The position numbers and the translations under genes are program-made. This document shows positions 1 through 7,686 of a stretch of DNA of 64,000 bases, one piece after another; the stretch's first letter is position 1; the number at the start of each line of letters is the position of its first letter. The notes beneath the pieces are model-generated. The model ran no database searches, was not told where the DNA came from, and was given only the letters and a program-made list of their open reading frames with translations. Source of the stretch: Naasia lichenicola (GTDB lineage Bacteria; Actinomycetota; Actinomycetes; Actinomycetales; Microbacteriaceae); contig NZ_SSSM01000004.1 of the NCBI RefSeq assembly GCF_004801885.1, forward strand, positions 124,001-188,000, read 5' to 3'.

Positions 1-201
1 CTGGTGCACGCGGGCCCGAAGGCGCGCTTCTATGCGGGTTACCCGATCGAATCGCCGGACGGCTACCGGATCGGCGCGGTCTGCGTCATCGACTCGAAGC
101 CACGTCCGGAGGGCGACCTCGACCTCGTCGGACTGCGTGACCTGGCGATGGCCGTGCAGAAGGAGATGTTCGGCACGGCGGTCCCGAGCTACCACATCTG
201 A
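1..201 (+). CDS. GAF-domain protein, C-terminal fragment
   Basis: The window opens inside this gene. The frame is open from base 1 to a TGA at 199-201 and gives the last 66 residues. The stretch ARFYAGYPIESPDGYRIG followed by AVCVIDSKPR is the usual end of a GAF sensor domain of the type found in bacterial signalling proteins, where the domain binds a small ligand or mediates dimerisation. The protein then has a short helical tail (residues LRDLAMAVQKEMFG) and stops, so the GAF domain is probably the last domain. What lies upstream, such as a kinase, cyclase or phosphatase module, cannot be seen here. The family call is firm; the cellular role is unknown. Confidence 0.8.
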   Translation: MVHAGPKARFYAGYPIESPDGYRIGAVCVIDSKPRPEGDLDLVGLRDLAMAVQKEMFGTAVPSYHI

Positions 202-216
202 GTCCTCCGCCGCGGG

Positions 217-256
217 CCTCGGTACGCGCCGCAGACGGCGCTACTCGACCAACGAG
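217..256. repeat. Palindromic intergenic repeat, TACTCGACCAACGAG type
   Basis: This copy begins CCTCGGTACG and ends CTACTCGACCAACGAG. The same ends occur at 2662-2969, in degenerate form at 41564-41610, and inside the coding sequence at 52715-52752. It lies in the gap between the GAF gene and the next gene. Confidence 0.75.
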
Positions 257-269
257 ATCTGCTACGCCT

Positions 270-314
270 GGTGGCTGAGCCGGGCGCGCAGCGCCCGCGT
301 CGAAGCCCGCTCAC
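270..314. repeat. Single copy of the GGTGGCTGAGCCGGGCGC repeat
   Basis: The sequence GGTGGCTGAGCCGGGCGC, a GCGCCCG inverted arm and then GTCGAAGCCC match the three tandem copies at 16908-17078. The GGGCGC/GCGCCC arms can form a short hairpin. It is intergenic and directly adjacent to another repeat type at 217-256. Confidence 0.8.
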
Positions 315-348
315 GCGGATGGCAGGCCGCCCCGCTAGCATTCGGCGC

Positions 349-1152
349 ATGAGCGAGCTCGAGATCATCGAATCCCCCGACGGCGTCACGGTGATCCAGC
401 ACGTCGGCTTCTCCCCCACACCTCGAGTGAGCCTCCAGGCGCTCCGGGTGATCGGCGGGACAGTGCTGTTCGATGTCGCCGAACCTCTGGCCGGCGCTCG
501 CGTCGAGATCGTCGATCGAGAATCCGCGATCGGCTGGCTGGAGTCCTTCTACCCGGACGCCGTCGCTACATTGGGTGCGAACAGGGAGACATCCCCTGCC
601 GAGACCGGCTCCCTCTACTCCCCCATCACCCGCCTCATGACGGCGATGTGGCTGCACCGCTCCTGGCCCGACGAGGCCGAGGGCATCCGCGACATCGACC
701 TCTGGATGCTCGACTCCGAAGCCGCCGAGCTCGCCTGGATAGCGGGCGCCGCCCTCCCCGACGGCGGGCTCGCCGCATCGCTGCTCCTCCCCCACACCGC
801 CGAGATCGCGGCTGCCCGAGACACCGCCACGGACGCGCACACGCACGCCGATCCGCTCATCCCATCCTTCGCGGCGCACGTCGGCGCCGCAGCCGAGCAG
901 GCGGGCGTCGTCCTGGAAGACGGAGTCACGGTCTCGGATGAACCCAACGCCGAGTTGCTCCGAGAGGCCTACCCCACGCCGGACGACGAGTACGACGCAT
1001 TCCGGGTCGGTCACCTGGTCGAGGGGATCGTGCGGGCACGACTGCAGAGCGCCTACGCCACGGCCGGCGTCTGGACCTCTGAGGGCGACGCGACGATCCC
1101 GTTCGCCGCCGAGATCGTGGCCGCGCGACGGAAGACCGCCGCCCTGCTCTGA
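349..1152 (+). CDS. Hypothetical cytosolic protein, 267 aa
   Basis: I do not recognise a family. The start ATG at 349 (MSELEIIESPDG) is preceded by TAGCAT with a 7-base gap, which fits leaderless transcription; there is no Shine-Dalgarno sequence. The protein is acidic, has no signal peptide or membrane segment, and has a mostly beta-looking N-terminal third followed by Ala/Asp/Glu-rich helices. A short region with several His and Asp residues (TDAHTHADP, around residue 165) could bind metal, but this is only a composition observation. It is a stand-alone gene, convergent with the DUF805 gene, whose stop lies one base beyond this gene's stop. It is probably a real gene because codon usage and length match its neighbours; its function is unknown. 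Confidence 0.65.
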   Translation: MSELEIIESPDGVTVIQHVGFSPTPRVSLQALRVIGGTVLFDVAEPLAGARVEIVDRESAIGWLESFYPDAVATLGANRETSPAETGSLYSPITRLMTAMWLHRSWPDEAEGIRDIDLWMLDSEAAELAWIAGAALPDGGLAASLLLPHTAEIAAARDTATDAHTHADPLIPSFAAHVGAAAEQAGVVLEDGVTVSDEPNAELLREAYPTPDDEYDAFRVGHLVEGIVRARLQSAYATAGVWTSEGDATIPFAAEIVAARRKTAALL

Positions 1153-1153
1153 C

Positions 1154-1762
1154 TCAGTACTGCGGGGCGTAGACCGCCGGGCGCGCTGCCGTCGGCTCGC
1201 TGGCGAGGATGATGATCAGCCAGATGCCGCCGATGAACGGGATGTAGCTGACGAAGATCCACGGCCACGGATAGCCTGCGTCGCGCAGTCGGCGCACGGT
1301 GACGGCGAGCGATGGCACCAGCAGGCCGAGGGTCGCGAGGGAGTAGATCCCCGTGAACAGGAACGGCCAGACGGCGCCGACGCTGAGCAGGACAGCCAGC
1401 AGGATGAGGTCGAGGACAAGCGCGATGACGGCCGCGAGGATGGTTGCCAGGTAGAAGTACCAGAACTCGGATCGGCTGGCGACGCCGGTGAAGACCGCGT
1501 AGTTGCGGACGACCTTCGAGATCGACTCGAGAAAGCCGACCGGGGGCGCGGGCGGATAGACCGGACCGCTCGGCGCGTATCCGAACTGCGGACCCGCTGG
1601 GTAGGCGAATGCGGAGGCCGCGTACGGTGCGGAGGCTGTCGGGTTACTGGCGAACTGATATCGATCGGTCCATGTCTCGCCATTCCACCAGCGCACCTGC
1701 TCGGTGCCGGCAGGATCCGGATACCATCCGGCGGCGGGTGATGCGGTGCTGTCGTCAGCCAT
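1154..1762 (-). CDS. DUF2510-DUF805 membrane protein
   Basis: This 202-residue protein begins with a DUF2510 module (AGWYPDPAGTEQVRWWNGE, residues about 10-30), a short actinobacterial domain usually found at the N-terminus of membrane proteins. A Pro/Ala/Tyr-rich linker follows, then a DUF805 domain from about residue 75, with the typical GVASRSEFWYFYLA entry and three to four hydrophobic segments ending RRLRDAGYPWPWIF. DUF805 proteins are small inner-membrane proteins of unknown function. The start at 1762 is chosen because GAGGGA lies 7 bases upstream and DUF2510 normally lies at the extreme N-terminus; the frame stays open further upstream but that part overlaps the next gene. Convergent with the 349-1152 gene. 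Confidence 0.85.
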   Translation of the reverse strand: MADDSTASPAAGWYPDPAGTEQVRWWNGETWTDRYQFASNPTASAPYAASAFAYPAGPQFGYAPSGPVYPPAPPVGFLESISKVVRNYAVFTGVASRSEFWYFYLATILAAVIALVLDLILLAVLLSVGAVWPFLFTGIYSLATLGLLVPSLAVTVRRLRDAGYPWPWIFVSYIPFIGGIWLIIILASEPTAARPAVYAPQY

Positions 1763-1809
1763 GGTCAATCCCTCGGGTCGAAAGCCGCGCGTTGGAGCCG
1801 CGAGAGCGT

Positions 1810-2463
1810 CTACTGGTGGGTGGAGCGGATGCCCACGACGACGATCATCGTGATGAGCACGGTCGTGACGATAGTGCTGGTGATCGCCGCGAGGGCGATG
1901 TTGGCGCGAGTGCCGCGCGGAGTCGCTTCGAGGATCCACTTTCGGAAGGCGAGAAGGCCACGAGCCACCACGACGACCATGATCGGCAGCGCGATCGGGA
2001 TCCAGTTGAGGCCGATGCCCGAGATGACCGATGCAAGCGCCAGGCCTGCGACGACCAGCCCGATGACGGCCAGCGCGATCTCGGAGCGCAGGCTCCACGG
2101 GGCATGGTCGGCGGGGCGGCGGTTCTCGCGTGACGGGTTGAAGTGCAGGGCGGTCGCCGTCGTGATGGCGTCCCACTCGGCGAGCTCGTCGTACTCGAAC
2201 GGCAGCGCCTTGCGACTGATGGTCTGATCGATCGGCAGCACGTCGAGCGCGCCGAGGTCGATGGGCGCGGTGTCGAACGGCACCAGCCCCTCAGGAGCGT
2301 CGAGCTCGTCAGCATCGTTGGATGCGACGAGCGGCGCAGCGACGAGCGGCACGCGGCCGACCGGCGCAGCGATGAACGGAGCGCGCGCTGCCGGAGCGGC
2401 GAGGCTCGCCTTGACGGACTCGAATGCGTCGGTGAGCTCATCGTGCGTGAGCTGGTCTTGCAT
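1810..2463 (-). CDS. Hypothetical membrane protein, 217 aa
   Basis: The N-terminal half (to about residue 125) is soluble and Ala/Pro/Asp-rich. The C-terminal half carries three hydrophobic segments: SEIALAVIGLVVAGLALASV, a segment around NWIPIALPIMVVVVARGLL, and a last one near ITSTIVTTVLITMIVVVGI. It ends a few residues after the last segment. The start at 2463 (MQDQLTHDEL) is chosen because GGAG lies 6 bases upstream; an ATG two codons earlier would sit almost on top of that site. It lies 47 bases upstream of the DUF805 gene in the same direction, so the two may form an operon. I do not recognise the family. Confidence 0.7.
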   Translation of the reverse strand: MQDQLTHDELTDAFESVKASLAAPAARAPFIAAPVGRVPLVAAPLVASNDADELDAPEGLVPFDTAPIDLGALDVLPIDQTISRKALPFEYDELAEWDAITTATALHFNPSRENRRPADHAPWSLRSEIALAVIGLVVAGLALASVISGIGLNWIPIALPIMVVVVARGLLAFRKWILEATPRGTRANIALAAITSTIVTTVLITMIVVVGIRSTHQ

Positions 2464-2661
2464 GGTCATCTCCACCCCCATGGATCTGATGTGCGGACGC
2501 GAGCCCCCCGGCACGCTGTTCCGCACCCATCACGCTACGGGGTGGCGTCGCCGGGGTCTTTCCCCTGTTCAGGTGCTAAATGGCGGAATCCTGACCCCAG
2601 CTGTAGGGGGATACTGGCCGATTCACACCCGTTCATGGGGCATGCACCTCCGCCCACAATC

Positions 2662-2936
2662 CGTTGGTCGAGGAGCGCCGTCCACGGCGCATCTCGAGAT
2701 CGGCTGTGGGGGTATGTGCGCTGCAGATCCGGCAGCCGGCCTCGATACGGCGCTTCGCGCCTACTCGACCAACGAGCCAGTCGGCGGTGGCGCGCCTACT
2801 CGACCAACGGGCGAGATACCCGTTGGTCGAGGAGCGCCGTCCACGGCGCGTCTCGAGACCGGCTGTCGGGGTTTGTGCGCTGCAGATCCGGCAACCAGCC
2901 TCGATACGGCGCTGGCGCGCCTACTCGACCAACGAG
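2662..2936. repeat. Two direct copies of a 115-bp MITE-like element with terminal inverted repeats
   Basis: Copy 1 runs 2662-2776 and copy 2 runs 2821-2936. Both begin CGTTGGTCGAGGAGCGCCG and end CTACTCGACCAACGAG, so the ends are imperfect inverted repeats of each other. The interior (TGTGCGCTGCAGATCCGGCA) is nearly identical in the two copies. Right-end fragments without a left partner follow each copy, at about 2791-2811 and 2951-2969. There is no coding capacity of interest. The structure is that of a small non-autonomous element or a composite of bacterial palindromic repeats. Confidence 0.85.
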
Positions 2937-2976
2937 CGAGGGGCGCCACCGCGCCTACTCGACCAGCGAAGGAGAG

Positions 2977-3291
2977 CTAGGCGGCTTCGGTGAGGTGGGG
3001 CGACTCGACGAGGACCGCGACGCGGGGGTCGGCGGTTCGCCCATTCCACTTCAGCGCGCTGACGAGCAGCCAGAACAGGAAGGAGATGGCGCCGATCCCA
3101 ATGATCGCGCCGCCCCAGATGAGCGATGGCAGCGCATCAGCCGCAGCATCCGGGTAGAGCGGACTGGGAGCGGCCTTCGAAGCGGCGACGCCGAAGGTGA
3201 TGACGCCGATGGCGATGAGCACGACGGCTACGGAGAGCAGTGCGGCCTGGAACGGATTGTCTCCGCTCCGCACTACCCGATCCACTGTCAT
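2977..3291 (-). CDS. Small membrane protein, 104 aa, two TM segments
   Basis: The predicted protein starts MTVDRVVRSGDNPFQAA and has two hydrophobic segments (about residues 17-38, LLSVAVVLIAIGVITFGVA, and about 57-80, IWGGAIIGIGAISFLFWLLV). It ends in a soluble tail finishing HLTEAA. The ATG at 3291 is preceded by TACTCT with exactly 6 bases between box and start and no Shine-Dalgarno sequence, pointing to a leaderless transcript. The open frame extends upstream, but that part reads as non-coding. The Ala-Ala C-terminus is shared with four other mini membrane proteins in the window. No family recognised. Confidence 0.65.
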   Translation of the reverse strand: MTVDRVVRSGDNPFQAALLSVAVVLIAIGVITFGVAASKAAPSPLYPDAAADALPSLIWGGAIIGIGAISFLFWLLVSALKWNGRTADPRVAVLVESPHLTEAA

Positions 3292-3395
3292 GCAGGGAGA
3301 GTATCGCCCCCAGACTTGCCGCGCTCGGAACACGCGGGCCAGTCGCGCGAAAGCCTCACCCTGAGCTTCAGGGCTAAGCCTGAGACCCTGGAAGC

Positions 3396-3545
3396 TCAGC
3401 TCGAAGAGGGCATGTGCGAGCACAGCTCGAGGGGGCAGACCACCCACGCATCGAAGCTGTCCAGCGCCACTTTCACCTGGTCGGGAGCGATCTCCGCGAT
3501 GACCGTTCCTGCTCCATAGCCTTTGACGATCACTCGGTCCGACAT
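3396..3545 (-). CDS. Hypothetical 49-aa protein
   Basis: The ATG at 3545 sits behind a strong GAGGAGG ribosome-binding site, so translation is well supported despite the small size. The product (MSDRVIVKGYGAGTVIAEIA at the N-terminus) is soluble, beta-rich and compact, with a GYGAGTV turn like those in KOW or SH3-like small barrels. Two Cys residues lie near the C-terminus (CPLELC). It stands alone between a membrane protein gene and the two-component operon. No family is recognised; the KOW-like comparison is only by eye. Confidence 0.65.
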   Translation of the reverse strand: MSDRVIVKGYGAGTVIAEIAPDQVKVALDSFDAWVVCPLELCSHMPSSS

Positions 3546-3996
3546 CTCAGCCTCCTCGCTCGCGATCAGTGGATGCGAAGCTACGCCCGGCCTCCGACGC
3601 AGCGACGGAACGACACGGAAGGGATCTCGGCGGAAGGCGCGTGCGCCAGGCAACCGATGCGCAGGTCAGTGCAGGATGCCATCTGTCCCGCTAGCTGCCC
3701 TGCTCGAATTCTTGAGCATCCGGCGCGGCCGACGGGCGCTGGAGCGTGCCCCTTCATCCATCCCCATACCCCAGAATGCAGACAATCCTGCGTCCGGAAT
3801 CCCCGGAATCATGCGGAATTCCGGCCGTTCCCAGATCGCGCCGCGACCATCCCACCAAACCGATTCGTCCTCAGTTGGTTCGGGCCCTCGTCGCACGCGC
3901 GTCATGCCCGAGCCGAGCCCTCGTGGCCTAGACCTGGCCGCACCCACGCCGATGGTACGGTTCAGGCCACCACCCCTAATCCGTCCGAGGGACCCG

Positions 3997-4641
3997 ATGC
4001 CCGCGCAAGTCCATCGCATCGCCGTGCTCGATGACCACGAGATAGTGAGCGCCGGCGTCGCCTCCCTCCTCGCGGGGATCGACGGTGCGGAGCTCGCGAT
4101 CACCGCCCGCACCGTTGACGAGCTGAGTCCGCACATCGAAGACATAGACCTCGTGCTGCTCGACCTCCGCCTCGCAGATGGCTCCCAGCCCGGTGACAAT
4201 GTGCGCTGGCTGCGCGACAACGGTGCCAACGTGCTGGTCTTCTCCGCGGGGGATGATCCCGACCTCATCCGCTCGGCGGCTCGGTCGGGCGCCTTGGGCA
4301 TGGTCATGAAGTCGGCGCCCAATGCCGCCATCGTCGAGGCGATTCGGCTGGCGATCGAGGGAAGCACCGTCCCGTCCACCGAGTGGGCGGCGGCCATCGA
4401 TGGTGATCTCCAGCTCGCCGATGCTCGCCTCTCCGTTCGGGAGAAGGAGGTGCTCGCCCACTACGCGGCGGGCGACAAGGCCTTCAGCGTGGCGATGAAG
4501 ACGGGCCTCTCGATCGATACGGTCAACAACTACATCAGCCGCATCCGCCGCAAGTACGAGCTGGTGGGCCGCGACTCCCCCAGCCGGATCGACCTCTACC
4601 GGCGGGCGCGCGAGGACGGGCTCATCGGCGGCGAGATGTGA
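3997..4641 (+). CDS. NarL/LuxR-family response regulator
   Basis: The 214-residue product has a receiver domain (residues 1 to about 120) with the acidic pair DDHE, the phospho-acceptor Asp in LVLLDLRLADG, and the conserved Lys in GMVMKSA. A LuxR-type helix-turn-helix follows at about residues 145-205 (LSVREKEVLAHYAAGDKAFS, then DTVNNYISRIRRKY). It should be phosphorylated by the kinase next to it and then bind promoter DNA. The start at 3997 is taken because CGAGGGA precedes it by a few bases and the receiver domain begins there. Its stop overlaps the start of the histidine kinase gene (GTGA), so the two are translationally coupled. Confidence 0.92.
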   Translation: MPAQVHRIAVLDDHEIVSAGVASLLAGIDGAELAITARTVDELSPHIEDIDLVLLDLRLADGSQPGDNVRWLRDNGANVLVFSAGDDPDLIRSAARSGALGMVMKSAPNAAIVEAIRLAIEGSTVPSTEWAAAIDGDLQLADARLSVREKEVLAHYAAGDKAFSVAMKTGLSIDTVNNYISRIRRKYELVGRDSPSRIDLYRRAREDGLIGGEM

Positions 4642-5855
4642 CCGTCGACGTCCCGTCTGCTGACTACGATGTGGTCCGTCGGCCGATCCACGATGGACTC
4701 ACCGCGCGCGGGATCCGTCGTGCGCTCGGAGCGTCGATGGGGGCGGCCAGCATCGTGTTCGGAGCGCTGGCACTGCCGACCGCGATCCAGCAGATCTCCC
4801 TCCTTCGGCCCTTATGGTCGGCGCTGTTCATCGGATTGCTGCTGCTGCTGCCGGTAGTCGTGGCGGTCGGAGCGCTGATCGACAGCCTCCGGGTGATGCG
4901 CGCGGCCGCCTGGGCGCTGACGATCGCTCTCCCGGTCGCGACGATCACCTGGATACCGGCGATGGTCGACCCGCCGCTGATCCCCGACGACGGGCAGCCG
5001 TGGCTGCTCGCCATCACTGCGGTCCCAACGAGTGCGGCGTGCTTCGTCCTCTCCCGACGCTGGGCGTGGACGTACGTCCTCGCGGCGTCGTTGCTCACCG
5101 GAGGGTTGAGAGTCATCACCTCCGACGGCGAGAATCACTTCGTCCTCGCCATTGGCGACACCCTATACATGATCCTGCTCTGCTCGATCTTCGCAGCGGC
5201 CATCCTCGCTGTGCTGCGTGCGGCCACCACTCTCGACCGGTCCATCGCACGAGCCACCCGCGAGGCCGCAGCGATCGCCGACGCCAGGGCGCTCGCGCGA
5301 GAGAACGCTCGCTTCGACGCGCTCGTGCACGACGAGATCCTTTCCACACTGGTGGGGGTGCTGCGGCAGCCGACCGCGTCGGACGAACTCTTGGCACAGG
5401 CTCGCCGTGCGCTCATGCGGGTGGAGCAGCTCGATAACAGCGCCGAGCCGGTCAGCCATCCCGGAGAGCATTTCGCCGAGCGGCTGAGCCGCACCATCGC
5501 CGACATCTCCCCCAGGCCGCTCTTCACCTCCTCGGTCACTCACGGCACGTCGATGCCGCGCTCGGTCTGCGCCGCTCTGTCGGACGCGACAGCGGAGGCA
5601 GTCCGCAACGCGCTGCGGCACACGGCTCCCGACGACGTCATCGCGGTCGACGCCCGGGTCGAGCCGAATCAGGTTGCCGTGACAGTCCGCGATGAGGGCC
5701 CCGGATTCGCTCACGACGACGTCGACGATTCGCGCCTCGGAGTGAGGCTCAGCATCATCGCTCGAATGCGTGATGTGCCGGGCGGATCGGCAGCCATCAG
5801 CTCGCGGCCGGGAGCCGGCACGAGCGTAGGGCTGCACTGGCGTCGCGATGACTGA
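4638..5855 (+). CDS. Sensor histidine kinase, membrane-bound
   Basis: This 405-residue protein starts with GTG overlapping the regulator stop. Roughly residues 30-200 hold five or six hydrophobic segments with no large extracellular domain, so the signal may be sensed in or at the membrane. A coiled linker leads to the dimerisation helix with the likely phospho-His in FDALVHDEILSTL, at about residue 232. The ATPase domain is at the C-terminus, with the N-box EAVRNALRH and the G1 motif RDEGPGF. It is the partner of the upstream LuxR-type regulator. The signal and the regulon are not apparent from the sequence. Confidence 0.9.
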   Translation: MTVDVPSADYDVVRRPIHDGLTARGIRRALGASMGAASIVFGALALPTAIQQISLLRPLWSALFIGLLLLLPVVVAVGALIDSLRVMRAAAWALTIALPVATITWIPAMVDPPLIPDDGQPWLLAITAVPTSAACFVLSRRWAWTYVLAASLLTGGLRVITSDGENHFVLAIGDTLYMILLCSIFAAAILAVLRAATTLDRSIARATREAAAIADARALARENARFDALVHDEILSTLVGVLRQPTASDELLAQARRALMRVEQLDNSAEPVSHPGEHFAERLSRTIADISPRPLFTSSVTHGTSMPRSVCAALSDATAEAVRNALRHTAPDDVIAVDARVEPNQVAVTVRDEGPGFAHDDVDDSRLGVRLSIIARMRDVPGGSAAISSRPGAGTSVGLHWRRDD

Positions 5856-6894
5856 AGCGGCCTCGAACACAGAGGCAAGCGCAGAGCTCCCCGAGCCGAC
5901 CAGTCCCTCGATCTCGATGACGCCGGGCACCCTGCTCGGCATCGGCACGCCTGGCGCACGGGCGCTGCTCTACCTCTTCTTCATCACCAACGCCGCGCTG
6001 CTCGGAATGAGCATCGCCGACTATCGCACGCCGCTTCCCGCGGTCGCTGCCTTCCTGGTCGTATCCGCCATCGCCCCCTTCCTGTTCGTCGACAGCGAGC
6101 GGCCGCTGCCAACCAAGCTGGCTCTGCTGATCGGTTCCGGGCCCGTGCTCGCTACGGCAGCCATCAGTTGGGAGATGCCTACGCACGGCTGGCCCGGATA
6201 CGCGTCATGGCATTTGGGAGCCTCGACGATCATGCTGTTCTTCCTCGCCATGCGCGGGCGGATCGCGATCGCCTGGGTCTCCTACCTGCTGATGTCGGCG
6301 ATCACCATCGTCTGGGCCGTTGATGTCGGGCAGGGAATAGGCACAGGCATCGCCTTGACCGATCGCAACGCAGGGGTCCTGCTCATCGGCTCCCTCTTCG
6401 GTGCGGCTATCGGACGACTTGCGCAGCGGATCAGGAATCTCTCCGAGATCGAGGTTCGACGCGGAGCGGCGATCAGCGCGGAGCAGGTATCCGTGGCTCA
6501 GCGAGGGGTGCGCCTCGAGCGCCTTGAGCAGATGGCTCTGCCCTTCCTTCGTCGAGTCGCCGGCGGCGCGGATCCGGCCGAGGTGCACGCGGAGGCGGTC
6601 GTGCTCGAGGGGCAACTGCGCGATCAGGTTCGCGCGGGGGTCCTGGCGCCGGCACTTGCAGAAGCGGTGAGCGAGGCACGCGCACGGGGTATCGACGTGA
6701 CCCTTCTCGACGACCTCCGAGACATTCCTCCGTCCGACGTCATGGATGGCCTCACCGCCTTCGTTCGGGGACGGCTTGCGGAGATGACGGAGGGCAAGCT
6801 CGTGGTGAGGCTGCTTCCGCCCGGACGCGAGATCCGTGCGACGGTGCTGGTCTCACGACCGGACGAGATCAGTGACCGTTACGACTTCAGATGA
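5848..6894 (+). CDS. Membrane protein with kinase-like cytoplasmic part, third gene of the two-component operon
   Basis: The ATG at 5848 lies inside the end of the kinase gene (8-base overlap), so it belongs to the same operon. The 348-residue product has about six hydrophobic segments between residues 30 and 200, then a cytoplasmic part that begins with a charged helix (RRGAAISAEQVSVAQRGVRL). It continues with LRDQVRAGVLAPALAEAVSE, ARARGIDVTLLDD and VVRLLPPGREIRATVLV. This resembles the C-terminal half of actinobacterial histidine kinase-like proteins, but I see no phospho-His motif, N-box or glycine-rich ATP lid. It may be a non-catalytic partner of the kinase. Role unproven. Confidence 0.8.
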   Translation: MTEAASNTEASAELPEPTSPSISMTPGTLLGIGTPGARALLYLFFITNAALLGMSIADYRTPLPAVAAFLVVSAIAPFLFVDSERPLPTKLALLIGSGPVLATAAISWEMPTHGWPGYASWHLGASTIMLFFLAMRGRIAIAWVSYLLMSAITIVWAVDVGQGIGTGIALTDRNAGVLLIGSLFGAAIGRLAQRIRNLSEIEVRRGAAISAEQVSVAQRGVRLERLEQMALPFLRRVAGGADPAEVHAEAVVLEGQLRDQVRAGVLAPALAEAVSEARARGIDVTLLDDLRDIPPSDVMDGLTAFVRGRLAEMTEGKLVVRLLPPGREIRATVLVSRPDEISDRYDFR

Positions 6895-6924
6895 CCGTTG
6901 AGACTCGAGTAACCGGTCTTGGTC

Positions 6925-7356
6925 CTAGAGCTTCACCAGGCCGCAGTCGGGACAGAGCCAGCCGACCGTCGTGACCTCCATCTGAGTGAAGTCGGTGGGA
7001 CAGAGGGGTGTGCGTGGCAGCCGATCGACGGGTCGACCGCGCGGCCGCCAGTATCGTCCAGTCCATACGGCTCCGCTGGCTCGTGCATCGGGATCATCGG
7101 GCTCGGGGTCTCCCGCCGCCAAGTCGTCGGCCGTAGGAAGCCAGTCGTCGTCGTCGACCTCGGGCTCTCGCATGTCGCCGAATCGCCCGTAGAACTCCGA
7201 CTCTTCCGGCTTCAGCGGGCCGTAGGACGATTCGCCCTCTGGCGCCGGCGGGAGGTAAGGATGTCCATGCTCATCGAGCAGTGGCCCCCGCGCGCGCACG
7301 GAATGGATGTCTATGGTCCGACGTCCCTTGTGTGAGGTGTCGTCCGGTGTCTCCAT
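6925..7356 (-). CDS. Hypothetical zinc-ribbon protein, 143 aa
   Basis: The start at 7356 (METPDDTSHKGRRTIDIHSV) follows GGAAGAG. The protein is acidic and Pro-rich through its centre and ends with two Cys pairs in a short space: LCPTDFTQMEV, then WLCPDCGLVKL. One Cys is in the first block and two are in the CPDC knuckle, so the ribbon has three visible Cys and would need another ligand or be partial. No membrane segment or signal peptide is present. It is convergent with the two-component operon. Function unknown; the zinc-ribbon call rests only on the C-terminal motif. Confidence 0.7.
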   Translation of the reverse strand: METPDDTSHKGRRTIDIHSVRARGPLLDEHGHPYLPPAPEGESSYGPLKPEESEFYGRFGDMREPEVDDDDWLPTADDLAAGDPEPDDPDARASGAVWTGRYWRPRGRPVDRLPRTPLCPTDFTQMEVTTVGWLCPDCGLVKL

Positions 7357-7449
7357 GGTCTCTTCCTCATGCGTCGGGATCTCATTCTGACGTGAGGATC
7401 GTACACAGGCAGAAGTTACCCACAGCTCCGTGCATCCGCCCAGAGCTCG

Positions 7450-7635
7450 CTACCGGTGCGAGTCCATCCGAGCACCCTCGTAGACGCGCGCCCTCTGGCA
7501 CATGAGTCCGACGAACACTCCCAAAGGAGCCGAGGCACAGGTCCATACCGCAGCCGTGATCAGAATCGTCGTCATTGAGAACCTGGTTCGCTTCAGAGGC
7601 GGACCTTCGGGTCGGGCCGCCATTGGCGCCCCCAT
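7450..7635 (-). CDS. Mini membrane protein, 41-61 aa
   Basis: The frame encodes one hydrophobic segment (TTILITAAVWTCASAPLGVF) followed by a basic tail ending ARMDSHR. Two starts are possible: ATG at 7635 (61 aa, basic N-terminus) or ATG at 7575 directly before the hydrophobic segment (41 aa). Neither has a clear ribosome-binding site. The hydrophobic block resembles that of the 58-aa protein at 12355-12531 (small residues, then APLGV or LPLGI), which hints at a shared family. It lies just upstream of a zinc-ribbon gene in the same direction. Confidence is moderate because of the weak start. Confidence 0.5.
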   Translation of the reverse strand: MGAPMAARPEGPPLKRTRFSMTTILITAAVWTCASAPLGVFVGLMCQRARVYEGARMDSHR

Positions 7636-7686
7636 TCAATCGCATTCGGGCGGAATGCCCTACTCCTGCGTCGTCGGCGCTCGCCG

